Assembly: GCF_024707525.1 (NCBI RefSeq)
Contig: NZ_CP062231.1
Span: 2,852,001-2,916,000, forward strand
DNA length: 64,000 nt
Source: Rhizobium sp. TH2
Lineage (GTDB): Bacteria; Pseudomonadota; Alphaproteobacteria; Rhizobiales; Rhizobiaceae
Direction of reading: 5' to 3'
In this document: positions 17,968 to 25,844 of the stretch, in pieces
Layout: the number at the start of each line of letters is the position of its first letter
How positions within the stretch are numbered: the first letter of the stretch is position 1
The notes under the pieces: generated by a model
The model's database searches: none
What the model saw: only the letters and a program-made list of their open reading frames with translations
Told to the model about the DNA's origin: nothing
Made by a program: the position numbers and the translations under genes

Positions 17968-19575
17968 ATGGCACCTGCTGAACAACCCCTCGTTTCCTGC
18001 ATCGTGATCTTCTACAACGCCGATCGCTATATCAGCGACGCTCTCGAAAGTGTCGCTGCGCAGACGTGGTTGAACTGGGAGCTTGTGCTGGTAGACGATG
18101 GCTCCACCGACAACAGCCGGTCGATCACTGAAGCATTTGCCGCCAGATATCCGGAACGTGTTCATATTCTCGAACATCCCGGCCGTGCCAACCTCGGCAA
18201 AAGCATCGCGCGCAATGTCGGGTTTTCGGCGGCGACGGGCGAATTCATCGCAATGCTGGATGCCGACGATGTCTGGCTGCCGGAAAAACTCGCCGAGCAG
18301 GTCGCACTTATGGCCGCCCACCCGGAAGTCGATATCGTCTATGGCAAGGTCGAATTCTGGTACTCCTGGACCGGCAAACCGCGCGATGCCTTGAAGAAAT
18401 ACACGTCAGTGCTGGGAATTCCACCTGATACGCCGCAGGACGCGCGGCGTCTTCTCGAAGTGATCCTGCGCCAAACGGCGCGCGGCGTGGATGAGGTAAC
18501 CCCCTATCCGTCGGCCATGATGTTCCGGAGAGCTCTGCTTGAGCGATCGGGAGCATGCGATCCGGATTTCAAGTTCCTCCACGATGACGTGGTCTTCTTC
18601 GTGAAGGCATTTCTCGTTGCCAAGATCTATGCGGCTGACCGGATCTGGGCAAAATATCGCGTCGCCCCCGATGATACGTATTCGCTGAGTTTCGAAGCAG
18701 CCTTCAAAGCCGGGGATTGGTCGGAGGGCGGCGAGCCGGAACGACGTTTGCTCGAACGCGCGGAACAGTATGTCGCATCGGCCACCCCGCCTTCGAAGCG
18801 CCTGGTGCGGGCACTGCGGCATGCACGCTTGCAATTCCAGTCTCCGCAATTTCATCGCCTATGGCGCCATCTGTGGGCTTTTAAGCAGATGGTCAAGCAA
18901 CCGATCCTGATTGCTGCCCAAGCCTGGAACTTCCACGTTCGCAACCGTGCGCCACGTGCGGGCTTCGTGCGCTGGGGTTATCTACAACGTCGCATTCCGC
19001 TGCAGGAGATCGAGTACGTTCACGGACAAGCCATCGATCGACACTTTGCAAGGGCCTTCTGCCAGCTTCAGGAGGATCACATTACCGGCGACGTTCTCGA
19101 GTTCGGGGACTCCGCGCAGACCAGACGTTTCGGGAAAGACACCAGGTCGGTGAGCGTTGCCCCGGGCAGGAGTGCGTTAGACAAGGACTTCGCGGCACCC
19201 GGTGGCGGACTCTTCGACTGCGTGATCGCAATTGACGTCATTCAGTACCAACCCGATGTCGCGGTCAGCCTGAGCATCCTGTTATCACTGCTGCGGCCGG
19301 GCGGCTCCCTTATCATTTCCTTTCCGGCGCTGATGCCAAGCCTGGATCAAGCGGATCTCTGGCGCTTCACCGAAGGCGGTGTCCGCGAACTTCTCGCGGG
19401 CAATCTTGCGAGCAGCACCATCGAAATTGTGCCCTACGGAAGCACGGCTGCCGCGGTTGCCATGCTGCATGGCTTGGGCCTGCGTGACCTGAAGACGGAA
19501 TTTCACAGCGGGCAGGACGCACGAAACGCAGTTCTCATCATGGCCTGCGTGACGCGCTCAGGGACGTCCACCTGA
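17968..19575 (+). CDS. GT2 glycosyltransferase fused to a methyltransferase-like domain
   Basis: A 535-residue two-domain protein. Residues 5-330 are a GT2 domain with IVIFYNADRYI, LVLVDDGSTDNS, FIAMLDADDVWLP and KFLHDDVVFF. Residues 360-535 resemble the stand-alone methyltransferase at 13644-14360: shared features are the IDR...F approach helix, LEFGDSAQTRRFG in place of motif I, FDCVIAIDVIQYQ and LRPGGSLIISFPA. The second strand region, where SAM ribose would bind, looks eroded, so the domain could be structural or binding only. Fusion of sugar addition to possible capping fits an ABC-exported chain. It ends the plus-strand operon and converges with the next acyltransferase gene with a 21-base gap. 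Confidence 0.8.
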   Translation: MAPAEQPLVSCIVIFYNADRYISDALESVAAQTWLNWELVLVDDGSTDNSRSITEAFAARYPERVHILEHPGRANLGKSIARNVGFSAATGEFIAMLDADDVWLPEKLAEQVALMAAHPEVDIVYGKVEFWYSWTGKPRDALKKYTSVLGIPPDTPQDARRLLEVILRQTARGVDEVTPYPSAMMFRRALLERSGACDPDFKFLHDDVVFFVKAFLVAKIYAADRIWAKYRVAPDDTYSLSFEAAFKAGDWSEGGEPERRLLERAEQYVASATPPSKRLVRALRHARLQFQSPQFHRLWRHLWAFKQMVKQPILIAAQAWNFHVRNRAPRAGFVRWGYLQRRIPLQEIEYVHGQAIDRHFARAFCQLQEDHITGDVLEFGDSAQTRRFGKDTRSVSVAPGRSALDKDFAAPGGGLFDCVIAIDVIQYQPDVAVSLSILLSLLRPGGSLIISFPALMPSLDQADLWRFTEGGVRELLAGNLASSTIEIVPYGSTAAAVAMLHGLGLRDLKTEFHSGQDARNAVLIMACVTRSGTST

Positions 19576-19596
19576 TCAATCAACAATTCGTTGGAG

Positions 19597-20688
19597 CTAA
19601 GGAACTTCCGGCGTTCTGCCTCGGCGGAAAGCCTTTCCTCCTTGCGAAAGCCTTGCACTCAGTGTTGGCGCCAATGCGAGTGCGCGCTTTTCGAGAAGAT
19701 GCCACGACAGATAGCCGAGCACCGCCGTCGTCGGCCAGGCGACGAGAAATAGCAACAGTGGTGTCGAGTAGTCACCGAGGATCACTCGTGTCGCCTGCAA
19801 CAACGGCCACCCGTAAAGATAGAGGCCGTAAGATATGTCACCAACCTTCTCCAAAGCCGGCAACTGGATCTTATCCGTAGTTGCGAACCAGAGCACCGGG
19901 TAGGCGGCGAGGAGAAAACCAAGCATGAAATAGCCGGTAAATCCCGAAAGCAGGATCAGGATGCATATCGCGATTGCCAGACGTCCGCTCAACCCCCATC
20001 GTTCGCGGACGAAGTAAACGAGGGATCCAGCGAAGAAGTACGGGACGACGATCACGAATTCCGCGATCTGCGACGGCAGATTCGCAGACCCGGTAAAGTG
20101 GATGGCCACACCCACCAACGCCAGGACTGCGGCAATCCCGGCGATAACCCTGAAATTCAGCCATCCTAGGAAGAGAAGGATCGCGACGATCAGATAGGCA
20201 TAGAGTTCCTGGCTGATGGTCCAGAGCGAACCATTCATCCCCTCATTAAGCGTATGCGGCCCGAAGGACGGAAAGGATACGGTCGGCACTTGCCAGCCAG
20301 TGAAGGGTAACATCGCGGTTTTGACCGTGTAGCGCAACGGCAGAAGCCAACTCCAGTAGTCGCTGAGTGCGACCGATGTGAAGATCGATCCGAGAATGCC
20401 CGCGGAGAGCAGGCAACACACGATCAGGGCCGGATAGATCCGCAGCACGCGCTTGACGGCGAAAGACACGACGCTGCTGCTCGACGCAGCACTGCGTGTA
20501 ACGAGAAAGCCGCTGATGAAAAAGAATACGAACACACCGTAGATGCCAAGGATATTGGTTTCCCCGAGCAGCCTGACGAAGGGTTCGGCTTTCTCGTTTC
20601 CATCGGCGATCAGATAGGAATGGGAGAAAATCACGGTCGTGGCGGCCAGAACGCGCATCATCGCAAAATTCTGAAACTGTGGCTGCAT
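19597..20688 (-). CDS. membrane acyltransferase 3 family protein
   Basis: A 363-residue acyltransferase-3 protein, second of two in the block. NFAMMRVLAATTVIFSHSY carries the conserved R and H of the N-terminal motif. YGVFVFFFISGFLVTRS follows, and LWTISQELYAYLIVAILLF is the counterpart of the EQFY region. About ten membrane spans are visible. It would transfer an acyl group, usually acetyl, to a surface sugar. Sequence similarity to the copy at 10544 is limited to the family motifs, so they probably act on different residues. It stands alone on the minus strand between the fusion gene and another transferase. Confidence 0.83.
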   Translation of the reverse strand: MQPQFQNFAMMRVLAATTVIFSHSYLIADGNEKAEPFVRLLGETNILGIYGVFVFFFISGFLVTRSAASSSSVVSFAVKRVLRIYPALIVCCLLSAGILGSIFTSVALSDYWSWLLPLRYTVKTAMLPFTGWQVPTVSFPSFGPHTLNEGMNGSLWTISQELYAYLIVAILLFLGWLNFRVIAGIAAVLALVGVAIHFTGSANLPSQIAEFVIVVPYFFAGSLVYFVRERWGLSGRLAIAICILILLSGFTGYFMLGFLLAAYPVLWFATTDKIQLPALEKVGDISYGLYLYGWPLLQATRVILGDYSTPLLLFLVAWPTTAVLGYLSWHLLEKRALALAPTLSARLSQGGKAFRRGRTPEVP

Positions 20689-20805
20689 TTCGTCCCGCCG
20701 TCACATCGTGCCTGGTGGCCCGCATGATACTTGTCTTAGCGCGGCCTATCCGGCGGCACAATGATCATCGGTCGCCACCTAGTGAGTGATCACCTTGCCC
20801 GTTGG

Positions 20806-21903
20806 CTAGAGATCGCCGGCATGACGAGAAAACAACGAGGCTTCGAGACGCGCGTCCTCCTCGCCAAGCAATCGCATTCGCCGCCGATCCCAAAACTGCT
20901 CGCGAGGCGGCGGCACCGGTTCGGCGGCCATATTGCGGAAAAGTGGCCCTGGTGGCGAAGCATGCTTGCCGTTGCGACGTTTGAGGGAAACAAATTTGGC
21001 GTAGCTGGCCAACCTGTACAAGAGGACCAGTGGTGCCTGCACTGTCAAAGTCATCGCACATCGCGCCGCTGCGCCAAACCGATGAGATCTCAACATCTGG
21101 ATCATCTTGTATCCGAGAACGAAGGCACGCGCGCTGACCTTGGCGTAGTCACTGAGCGCCGGGCCACGTCGAATTCCCCGCTCCACGGCCTCCGTCATTG
21201 ATCTCGCCATTCGGGAGTGATCCGACGACATATTGCCATCATACACCCGATAGCCGACAAGCCGCTCTGCGATTGCCGCGACCTTGTACCGTGCGAACAA
21301 TCTGAGTTCGTAGTCCAAATCCTCGCATCCTCCGATTTTTGCGGCCGCATAGCCGGGGTCGTATCCGCCGACGCTGTCGATTGCCTCCCTTCTCAGCAGC
21401 AGGGTGCTTCCGTTACCGATGAATTTGTACGACATGTGCCGGGCATAGATGTATCCGCCCGGCGCCCGGGAACCGCCATGCCCGATAATCCGATCTTCCA
21501 GATCAATGAAATGGTAGAGTGCATAGACCCCGCACCATTCATCGGGTAACGAGCGAAGCAAGGCGAGTTGCTTCTGGATCTTGCTCGGGTGCCACAGATC
21601 GTCCGCATCGACGAAAGCGATATAGCCGCCGGCGGCTTCCGCCACGCCTTTGTTTCGAGCGGCGGCGACACCCTGGTTGGCGGTCGATATCACGCGAACG
21701 CGCGCATCAACGATGGCTACTTTCAGGACCAGATCGTGCGTATTGTCCGTAGAGCCATCGTCGATAACGATGATTTCCAGCATGGCATGCGTCTGAGCCT
21801 GCACGCTCTCCAACGTCCTGCCGATGAACGCGGCTGCGTTATAGGCGGGAATGATGATCGACACGAGCGGTTCGCCGAACGACTCCTCAATCAGTTCTGC
21901 CAA
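20806..21903 (-). CDS. GT2 family glycosyltransferase
   Basis: A 365-residue GT2 enzyme with PLVSIIIPAYNAAAFI, LEIIVIDDGSTDNTHD and the metal site YIAFVDADDLWHP. KIGGCEDLDYELRLFARY gives the acidic region. The C-terminal 100 residues include an amphipathic stretch that may bind the membrane. Start is a TTG at 21903 preceded by a G-rich stretch; no ATG lies nearby in frame, so the true N-terminus is slightly uncertain. It is separated by about 117 bases from the acyltransferase and reads away from the epimerase gene across a 448-base gap. Confidence 0.82.
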   Translation of the reverse strand: MAELIEESFGEPLVSIIIPAYNAAAFIGRTLESVQAQTHAMLEIIVIDDGSTDNTHDLVLKVAIVDARVRVISTANQGVAAARNKGVAEAAGGYIAFVDADDLWHPSKIQKQLALLRSLPDEWCGVYALYHFIDLEDRIIGHGGSRAPGGYIYARHMSYKFIGNGSTLLLRREAIDSVGGYDPGYAAAKIGGCEDLDYELRLFARYKVAAIAERLVGYRVYDGNMSSDHSRMARSMTEAVERGIRRGPALSDYAKVSARAFVLGYKMIQMLRSHRFGAAARCAMTLTVQAPLVLLYRLASYAKFVSLKRRNGKHASPPGPLFRNMAAEPVPPPREQFWDRRRMRLLGEEDARLEASLFSRHAGDL

Positions 21904-22351
21904 ACCCTACCCCCAACGACCCCGATCCGACGGTTGTTCTCTAATAGCGCGCATTTCCATCGGTTCATAGCATCGTCCGAATTCTTGCCAACCGAGGTTT
22001 CAAAAGCGAGAACGGAATTGTTCCGCATCGGCCTACCCACTCGAAGAACGCTCGCGATGCTTGTGTAACTTCCAATCTTTACCACGTTCGGCGGCAATTA
22101 AAACGGAACACTATCAATATTTCGGAAAGTCTTATATGCTAAATCCAATATTAACCCAATGGAGCCCGCGCTGAATTGGATTAATACAAACGGCTCTGGT
22201 TTCCTGACGAAACTAGTCAGTAAATGTGCCAAGTACGGAAAATTGCTAGTCGATACTATTGGGCATGTTGATGCCCTCGCCGCAGCAAAAAACGGAACAG
22301 CGAAATAAAGGTGGGCCTTTGGAGCCAGTGTTTCGTTCAAGGGGTAGTCAA
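21904..22351. other. AT-rich divergent intergenic region
   Basis: This 448-base stretch lies between the minus-strand transferase and the plus-strand epimerase gene. It is clearly richer in A and T than the coding flanks, especially 22080-22280. No open reading frame in it has a ribosome site or recognisable product. It probably holds promoters for both sides and may mark the junction between the ABC-type and Wzx/Wzy-type blocks. Confidence 0.5.
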
Positions 22352-23323
22352 ATGAAGAGAGTTCTGGTTTCCGGCGGCCTTGGTTTTCTTGGATCGCATC
22401 TTGTGAATTCGATGCTTAAGCGTCAGGATGTTGGGCAGATCGTTGTTGTCGACAACCTCTGGACCGGCTCCGCCGGCAACGAAAAGTATATCCGCGACCC
22501 GCGGGTAAAGATTTCGAACGCCGATGTCGAGACTTTCCGGAGCGATCAGCTGTTCGACGAAGTGCTCCATCTCGCCTCACCGGCATCTCCGGTTTGGTAC
22601 GCAAACGATCCAACGCGAACAATCTCCGCTAATATCATCGGTGCTTTCCGCCTGAAAGAACTGCTCAAGCCAAACGGTCGCTTCTGCTATACGTCCACAT
22701 CCGAGGTCTATGGCGATCCATTGGTTACGCCGCAGCCGGAATCGTATCGCGGTTCCGTGGATTGCACCGGCCCCCGCTCGTCATATGATGAATCCAAGCG
22801 CTGTACCGAAGCTTTCTTGTTCGAGAACAACCGTGTTCATGGATTGGATGTCCGTGTCGCGCGGCTTTTCAACGTCTACGGGCCGAGAACTCGGCCCGAC
22901 GACGGTCGGGCCGTGTCGAACTTCATTTCGCAGGCGCTGTCGGGTGAACCGCTGACAATCTACGGTGACGGCGAGCAGTCGCGGAGTTGGGGCTATGTCG
23001 ATGATATCATCGAGGGCCTTTCCCGCCTCTTCTGGAAAAGCGACTTCGACTACGTCGGCCCGGTCAATATAGGCAATGGCCGCGAAATCTCGGTGATCGA
23101 TGTGGCACGATATATTGCCGACCTAGTCCCAGGTACACAATTGGTGTACTGTCCGCCGGCTCCACAGGACCCCACCAACCGTTGTCCCGACCTCACCGTT
23201 GCCGAGCGCCTCCTCGATGGATGGCGGTGCCGGACGGATTATGAAACGGGAATTCGGCACACGCTGGATTGGTTCGCGGAGAACCATTTTCCCAGGATTC
23301 GACGCAAGTTGAAAAGTGCATAA
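22352..23323 (+). CDS. NAD-dependent epimerase/dehydratase, UDP-glucuronate decarboxylase-like (UDP-xylose synthase)
   Basis: A 323-residue extended SDR. The Rossmann motif is VSGGLGFLGSH at the N-terminus. The active-site pattern is [11 protein letters not shown] and SSYDESKR, holding the Ser, Tyr and Lys. LFNVYGPRTRPDDGR and YGDGEQSRSWGYVDDI are the UXS-type loops. The likely reaction is UDP-glucuronate to UDP-xylose, or a related 4-keto sugar. It is a divergent paralogue of the enzyme at 40802-41767. AAGGGG lies seven bases before ATG 22352; longer readings to 22259 lack a ribosome site. It is monocistronic and converges with the next gene with a 3-base gap. Confidence 0.78.
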   Translation: MKRVLVSGGLGFLGSHLVNSMLKRQDVGQIVVVDNLWTGSAGNEKYIRDPRVKISNADVETFRSDQLFDEVLHLASPASPVWYANDPTRTISANIIGAFRLKELLKPNGRFCYTSTSEVYGDPLVTPQPESYRGSVDCTGPRSSYDESKRCTEAFLFENNRVHGLDVRVARLFNVYGPRTRPDDGRAVSNFISQALSGEPLTIYGDGEQSRSWGYVDDIIEGLSRLFWKSDFDYVGPVNIGNGREISVIDVARYIADLVPGTQLVYCPPAPQDPTNRCPDLTVAERLLDGWRCRTDYETGIRHTLDWFAENHFPRIRRKLKSA

Positions 23324-23326
23324 ATC

Positions 23327-24226
23327 TCAGGACCGCAGCTTGGAAGATATTTTCGAGCACAACTCGATGAACATTGGCGGATAGAGCAAAACCCCTACGG
23401 CAATGTAGAAAGCACCCGAGTACTGACCGTGGCGGAACATCTTCACGCCTAGATAATAGACGTAGAGTTCAGAACGTACGTGCCGGCTCATGAACCTGGA
23501 TGCTTTTCTCATCCAATCGAGTGTAGGCCCGGGCCGGAACGCCTTGCTGATCCGGCCTTCATATTCGGTGTCGTCGTAGATGACGTTCTCGTCCGCGCAA
23601 TAGAGAAGGCGAACGTTATCGGCTCGCATTCGCAGCAGCAGATCGAAGTCCTGATGGCGCTTGAGGTGCTCATCGAAGGGATATTTCTTGAACAATGCCA
23701 GCGGCCCCAGCAGCCCGCTCGTCTGCATGTAATTGCGCTCGACGACAAAGTAATATGCCAGGTCGTCCCGATCAGGATCGAAGCCGCGCAGAGGGTTGGG
23801 AAAATCTCCCCAAAGCGTTCTGACCACGATCTTGTTGTAAACCAGCCAGTTCGTGTCGGACACCGGCCGATCAGCGACTATCTTCAGTTGCATTTCGAGC
23901 TTTTGCGGTAGCCACCAGTCATCGGAATCCAGTAGCGCGAGGAACCTGCCACGCGCTTCAGCCATGCCCCGGTTCCTCGCCTTGGCCGCGCCTCCGTTTT
24001 CCTCGAGCCGCACAAAACGAAATCGGCTGTCCTGTATCGATGCAAGTGCGCCTTGGACATCCTCCGTCGATCCATCATCGACAATGATGACCTCGACGCT
24101 GCTCTCGGTCTGGTGCAACACGGACTCAATGGCGCGTCGCAACTTGACAATGCGATTGAAGCAAGGGATTACGACCGACACGAGTGGGGCGAAGTCAGGA
24201 TGTTCCGCTATCGTTGTGTTGGTCAT
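23327..24226 (-). CDS. GT2 family glycosyltransferase (paralogue of 33976-34935)
   Basis: A 299-residue GT2 protein with PLVSVVIPCFNRIVKL, VEVIIVDDGSTEDV and LALLDSDDWWLP. It shares a long diagnostic stretch with the transferase at 33976: VERNYMQTSGLLGP against VEKNYMQTSGLLAP, HQDFDLLLRMR against HQDVDILLRMR, and GPTLDWMRKASR against DPTLDWMRSHAR. The two are clearly paralogues from a duplication, and probably use related donors or acceptors. AGAAGG precedes the ATG by seven bases. Confidence 0.85.
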   Translation of the reverse strand: MTNTTIAEHPDFAPLVSVVIPCFNRIVKLRRAIESVLHQTESSVEVIIVDDGSTEDVQGALASIQDSRFRFVRLEENGGAAKARNRGMAEARGRFLALLDSDDWWLPQKLEMQLKIVADRPVSDTNWLVYNKIVVRTLWGDFPNPLRGFDPDRDDLAYYFVVERNYMQTSGLLGPLALFKKYPFDEHLKRHQDFDLLLRMRADNVRLLYCADENVIYDDTEYEGRISKAFRPGPTLDWMRKASRFMSRHVRSELYVYYLGVKMFRHGQYSGAFYIAVGVLLYPPMFIELCSKISSKLRS

Positions 24227-24617
24227 ATTCTAACCTTCTTTCGAAGAATATCTGGCTTCACCTAAGCAGGCGCCTAGCCCGCACGCGAGCAACGTCGCAT
24301 TACCATTAAGTGTCGATCCTTGCGTGAAGTGGGGCAAGCAGAAAACGTATCCGTTCACCTGTTATGCTGGCGGCTAAAGGCGAGTTTTCAACTCGAAAAG
24401 ACCGAGGCCATATCAAGAGAATAGACAGAAATTCGCTTCGCTTCGGCAAGCCCCCGCCGCTTTCGAATACATCTCTTCCTGCAAAGCAATAGCTACCCCC
24501 AAGGGAGGCACAAGTGTACCAATCGACAACATCGTTAAAACTGTAAGCAAATCCAGCACTGTTTCTTTCCATCGCTTTCGTACGCTGCAAAAAACCTGAA
24601 GAACGGGGAGCGTTACG
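24227..24617. other. divergent intergenic region before the GH12-RTX gene
   Basis: This 391-base region separates a minus-strand transferase from the plus-strand glucanase gene. It contains short open frames without ribosome sites, which I take as chance. It should carry the glucanase promoter; no operator stands out by eye. Confidence 0.45.
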
Positions 24618-25775
24618 GTGGCACTAATTACTTTGGATGGCGACGACGAGTGGATGCAGTCGGGACTATACAGAATAAAGAACAACGTCTGGAATAAGGG
24701 TGACCTGGTCAATGGGACCGATTTCATCCAGTCAATCAGCTTCAGCACCGACTCCTTCAATCAGAATATTGTCTGCACATGGGATTGGGGTCCGGACGGA
24801 CCTGTCAAATCATATCCTTCCGTCATGGTCGGGTATTCGTCGAACCCCAATGCAACTGATGCCGTACGCGGCCAGATCTCAGACATCAAGTCCTTCGAAG
24901 TTTCCCATGATGTTGACTATTCCGGAAACACTGACTTGTTCAATGTCACCTACGATCTTTGGTTCCGGGACGAGTTTATTGGAAGCGATTCCACCGTCAC
25001 CACTGAACTGATGGTATGGACGCACAAAGGCGATCTCGGAGACGGAGAAAAGGTCGGCACTTATAGCGATGGCTCCTATCGCGCCGACATCGTCACCTAC
25101 ATGAACGAAGCTCCATTCAACGGCGGCGAACTCCAGACATGGCGATACATCGCGCTCATTCCCACTGAAGACTACGACGATGTCACGCTGAATATGAAGG
25201 ACATCATCGATCACCTGGTGCGGAAAGGCCTGGTGTCTTCGGATGACTATGTCAACGGGTATGAATTCGGTTCCGAGGTCGCGGGCGGTAAAGGGCAACT
25301 CGAGATCAACAGCATATCACACAACTTTGAGACTTACGCCGATGGCGAGGGTAGGCTTATAGAGGGCACACGCTTTGCTGATGACCTGTCAGGCCGCGAC
25401 AGTGACGACGTGATTATCGGCCGGCGCGGCCGCGACACTCTTGACGGGTTGGGCGGCAACGACTTTATGACCGGCGGTCGGGCGAAAGACGTATTCGTCA
25501 TTGACGGGATCGGCGACGGCGTGGATCACATCACCGACTTCAGACACGGCAGGGACGTGATCGACCTCGGCCGCATCTTCAGAGATGGCAATAGCCTTAG
25601 CAAGGCCGCGTTTGCGGGATCACAGTTTACCGATCTTGAGGATCGGTTGGCTTATGATCGGCAGACCGGAGAGCTCTACTATGACGCCGATGGAGCCGGC
25701 ACTGCTTACGATGCCACGCTTGTGCTGGTCATCGACAATAAATCCGCAATCACCTGGAGTGATTTCGCCTGGTAG
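24618..25775 (+). CDS. GH12-like endoglucanase with C-terminal RTX repeats (type I secreted)
   Basis: This 385-residue protein reads as a glycoside hydrolase family 12 domain (residues 10-240) followed by RTX calcium-binding nonapeptides. GH12 hallmarks: VCTWDWGPDGPVKSYPSVMV near residue 55, TYDLWFRDE, the nucleophile in TELMVWTHKGD (Glu130) and the acid/base in YEFGSEVAGGKG (Glu220). The RTX part is GRRGRDTLD-GLGGNDFMT-GGRAKDVFV at 268-294 plus an acidic tail. There is no N-terminal signal, as expected for type I export, whose signal is C-terminal. The family cuts beta-1,4-glucans and xyloglucan. GTG start with GGGGAG seven bases before. No type I exporter lies in the window. Confidence 0.75.
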   Translation: MALITLDGDDEWMQSGLYRIKNNVWNKGDLVNGTDFIQSISFSTDSFNQNIVCTWDWGPDGPVKSYPSVMVGYSSNPNATDAVRGQISDIKSFEVSHDVDYSGNTDLFNVTYDLWFRDEFIGSDSTVTTELMVWTHKGDLGDGEKVGTYSDGSYRADIVTYMNEAPFNGGELQTWRYIALIPTEDYDDVTLNMKDIIDHLVRKGLVSSDDYVNGYEFGSEVAGGKGQLEINSISHNFETYADGEGRLIEGTRFADDLSGRDSDDVIIGRRGRDTLDGLGGNDFMTGGRAKDVFVIDGIGDGVDHITDFRHGRDVIDLGRIFRDGNSLSKAAFAGSQFTDLEDRLAYDRQTGELYYDADGAGTAYDATLVLVIDNKSAITWSDFAW

Positions 25776-25814
25776 AAACGGACTTTTTGAGCCCATTTCT
25801 AACCTGAGGGCGCT

Positions 25815-25837
25815 CCTGACCCATCTGCGTGGTCAGG
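25815..25837. terminator. hairpin between convergent genes
   Basis: CCTGACC at 25815-25821 and GGTCAGG at 25831-25837 form a 7-base stem with a 9-base loop, between the stops of the glucanase and Sel1 genes. There is no T-run on either side, so it is a weak or bidirectional terminator candidate at best. Confidence 0.35.
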
Positions 25838-25844
25838 AAACCGC

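Noticed and set aside
24306..24590. 94-codon minus-strand open frame before the glucanase gene
   Set aside because: No ribosome site or recognisable product, and it occupies the expected promoter region.
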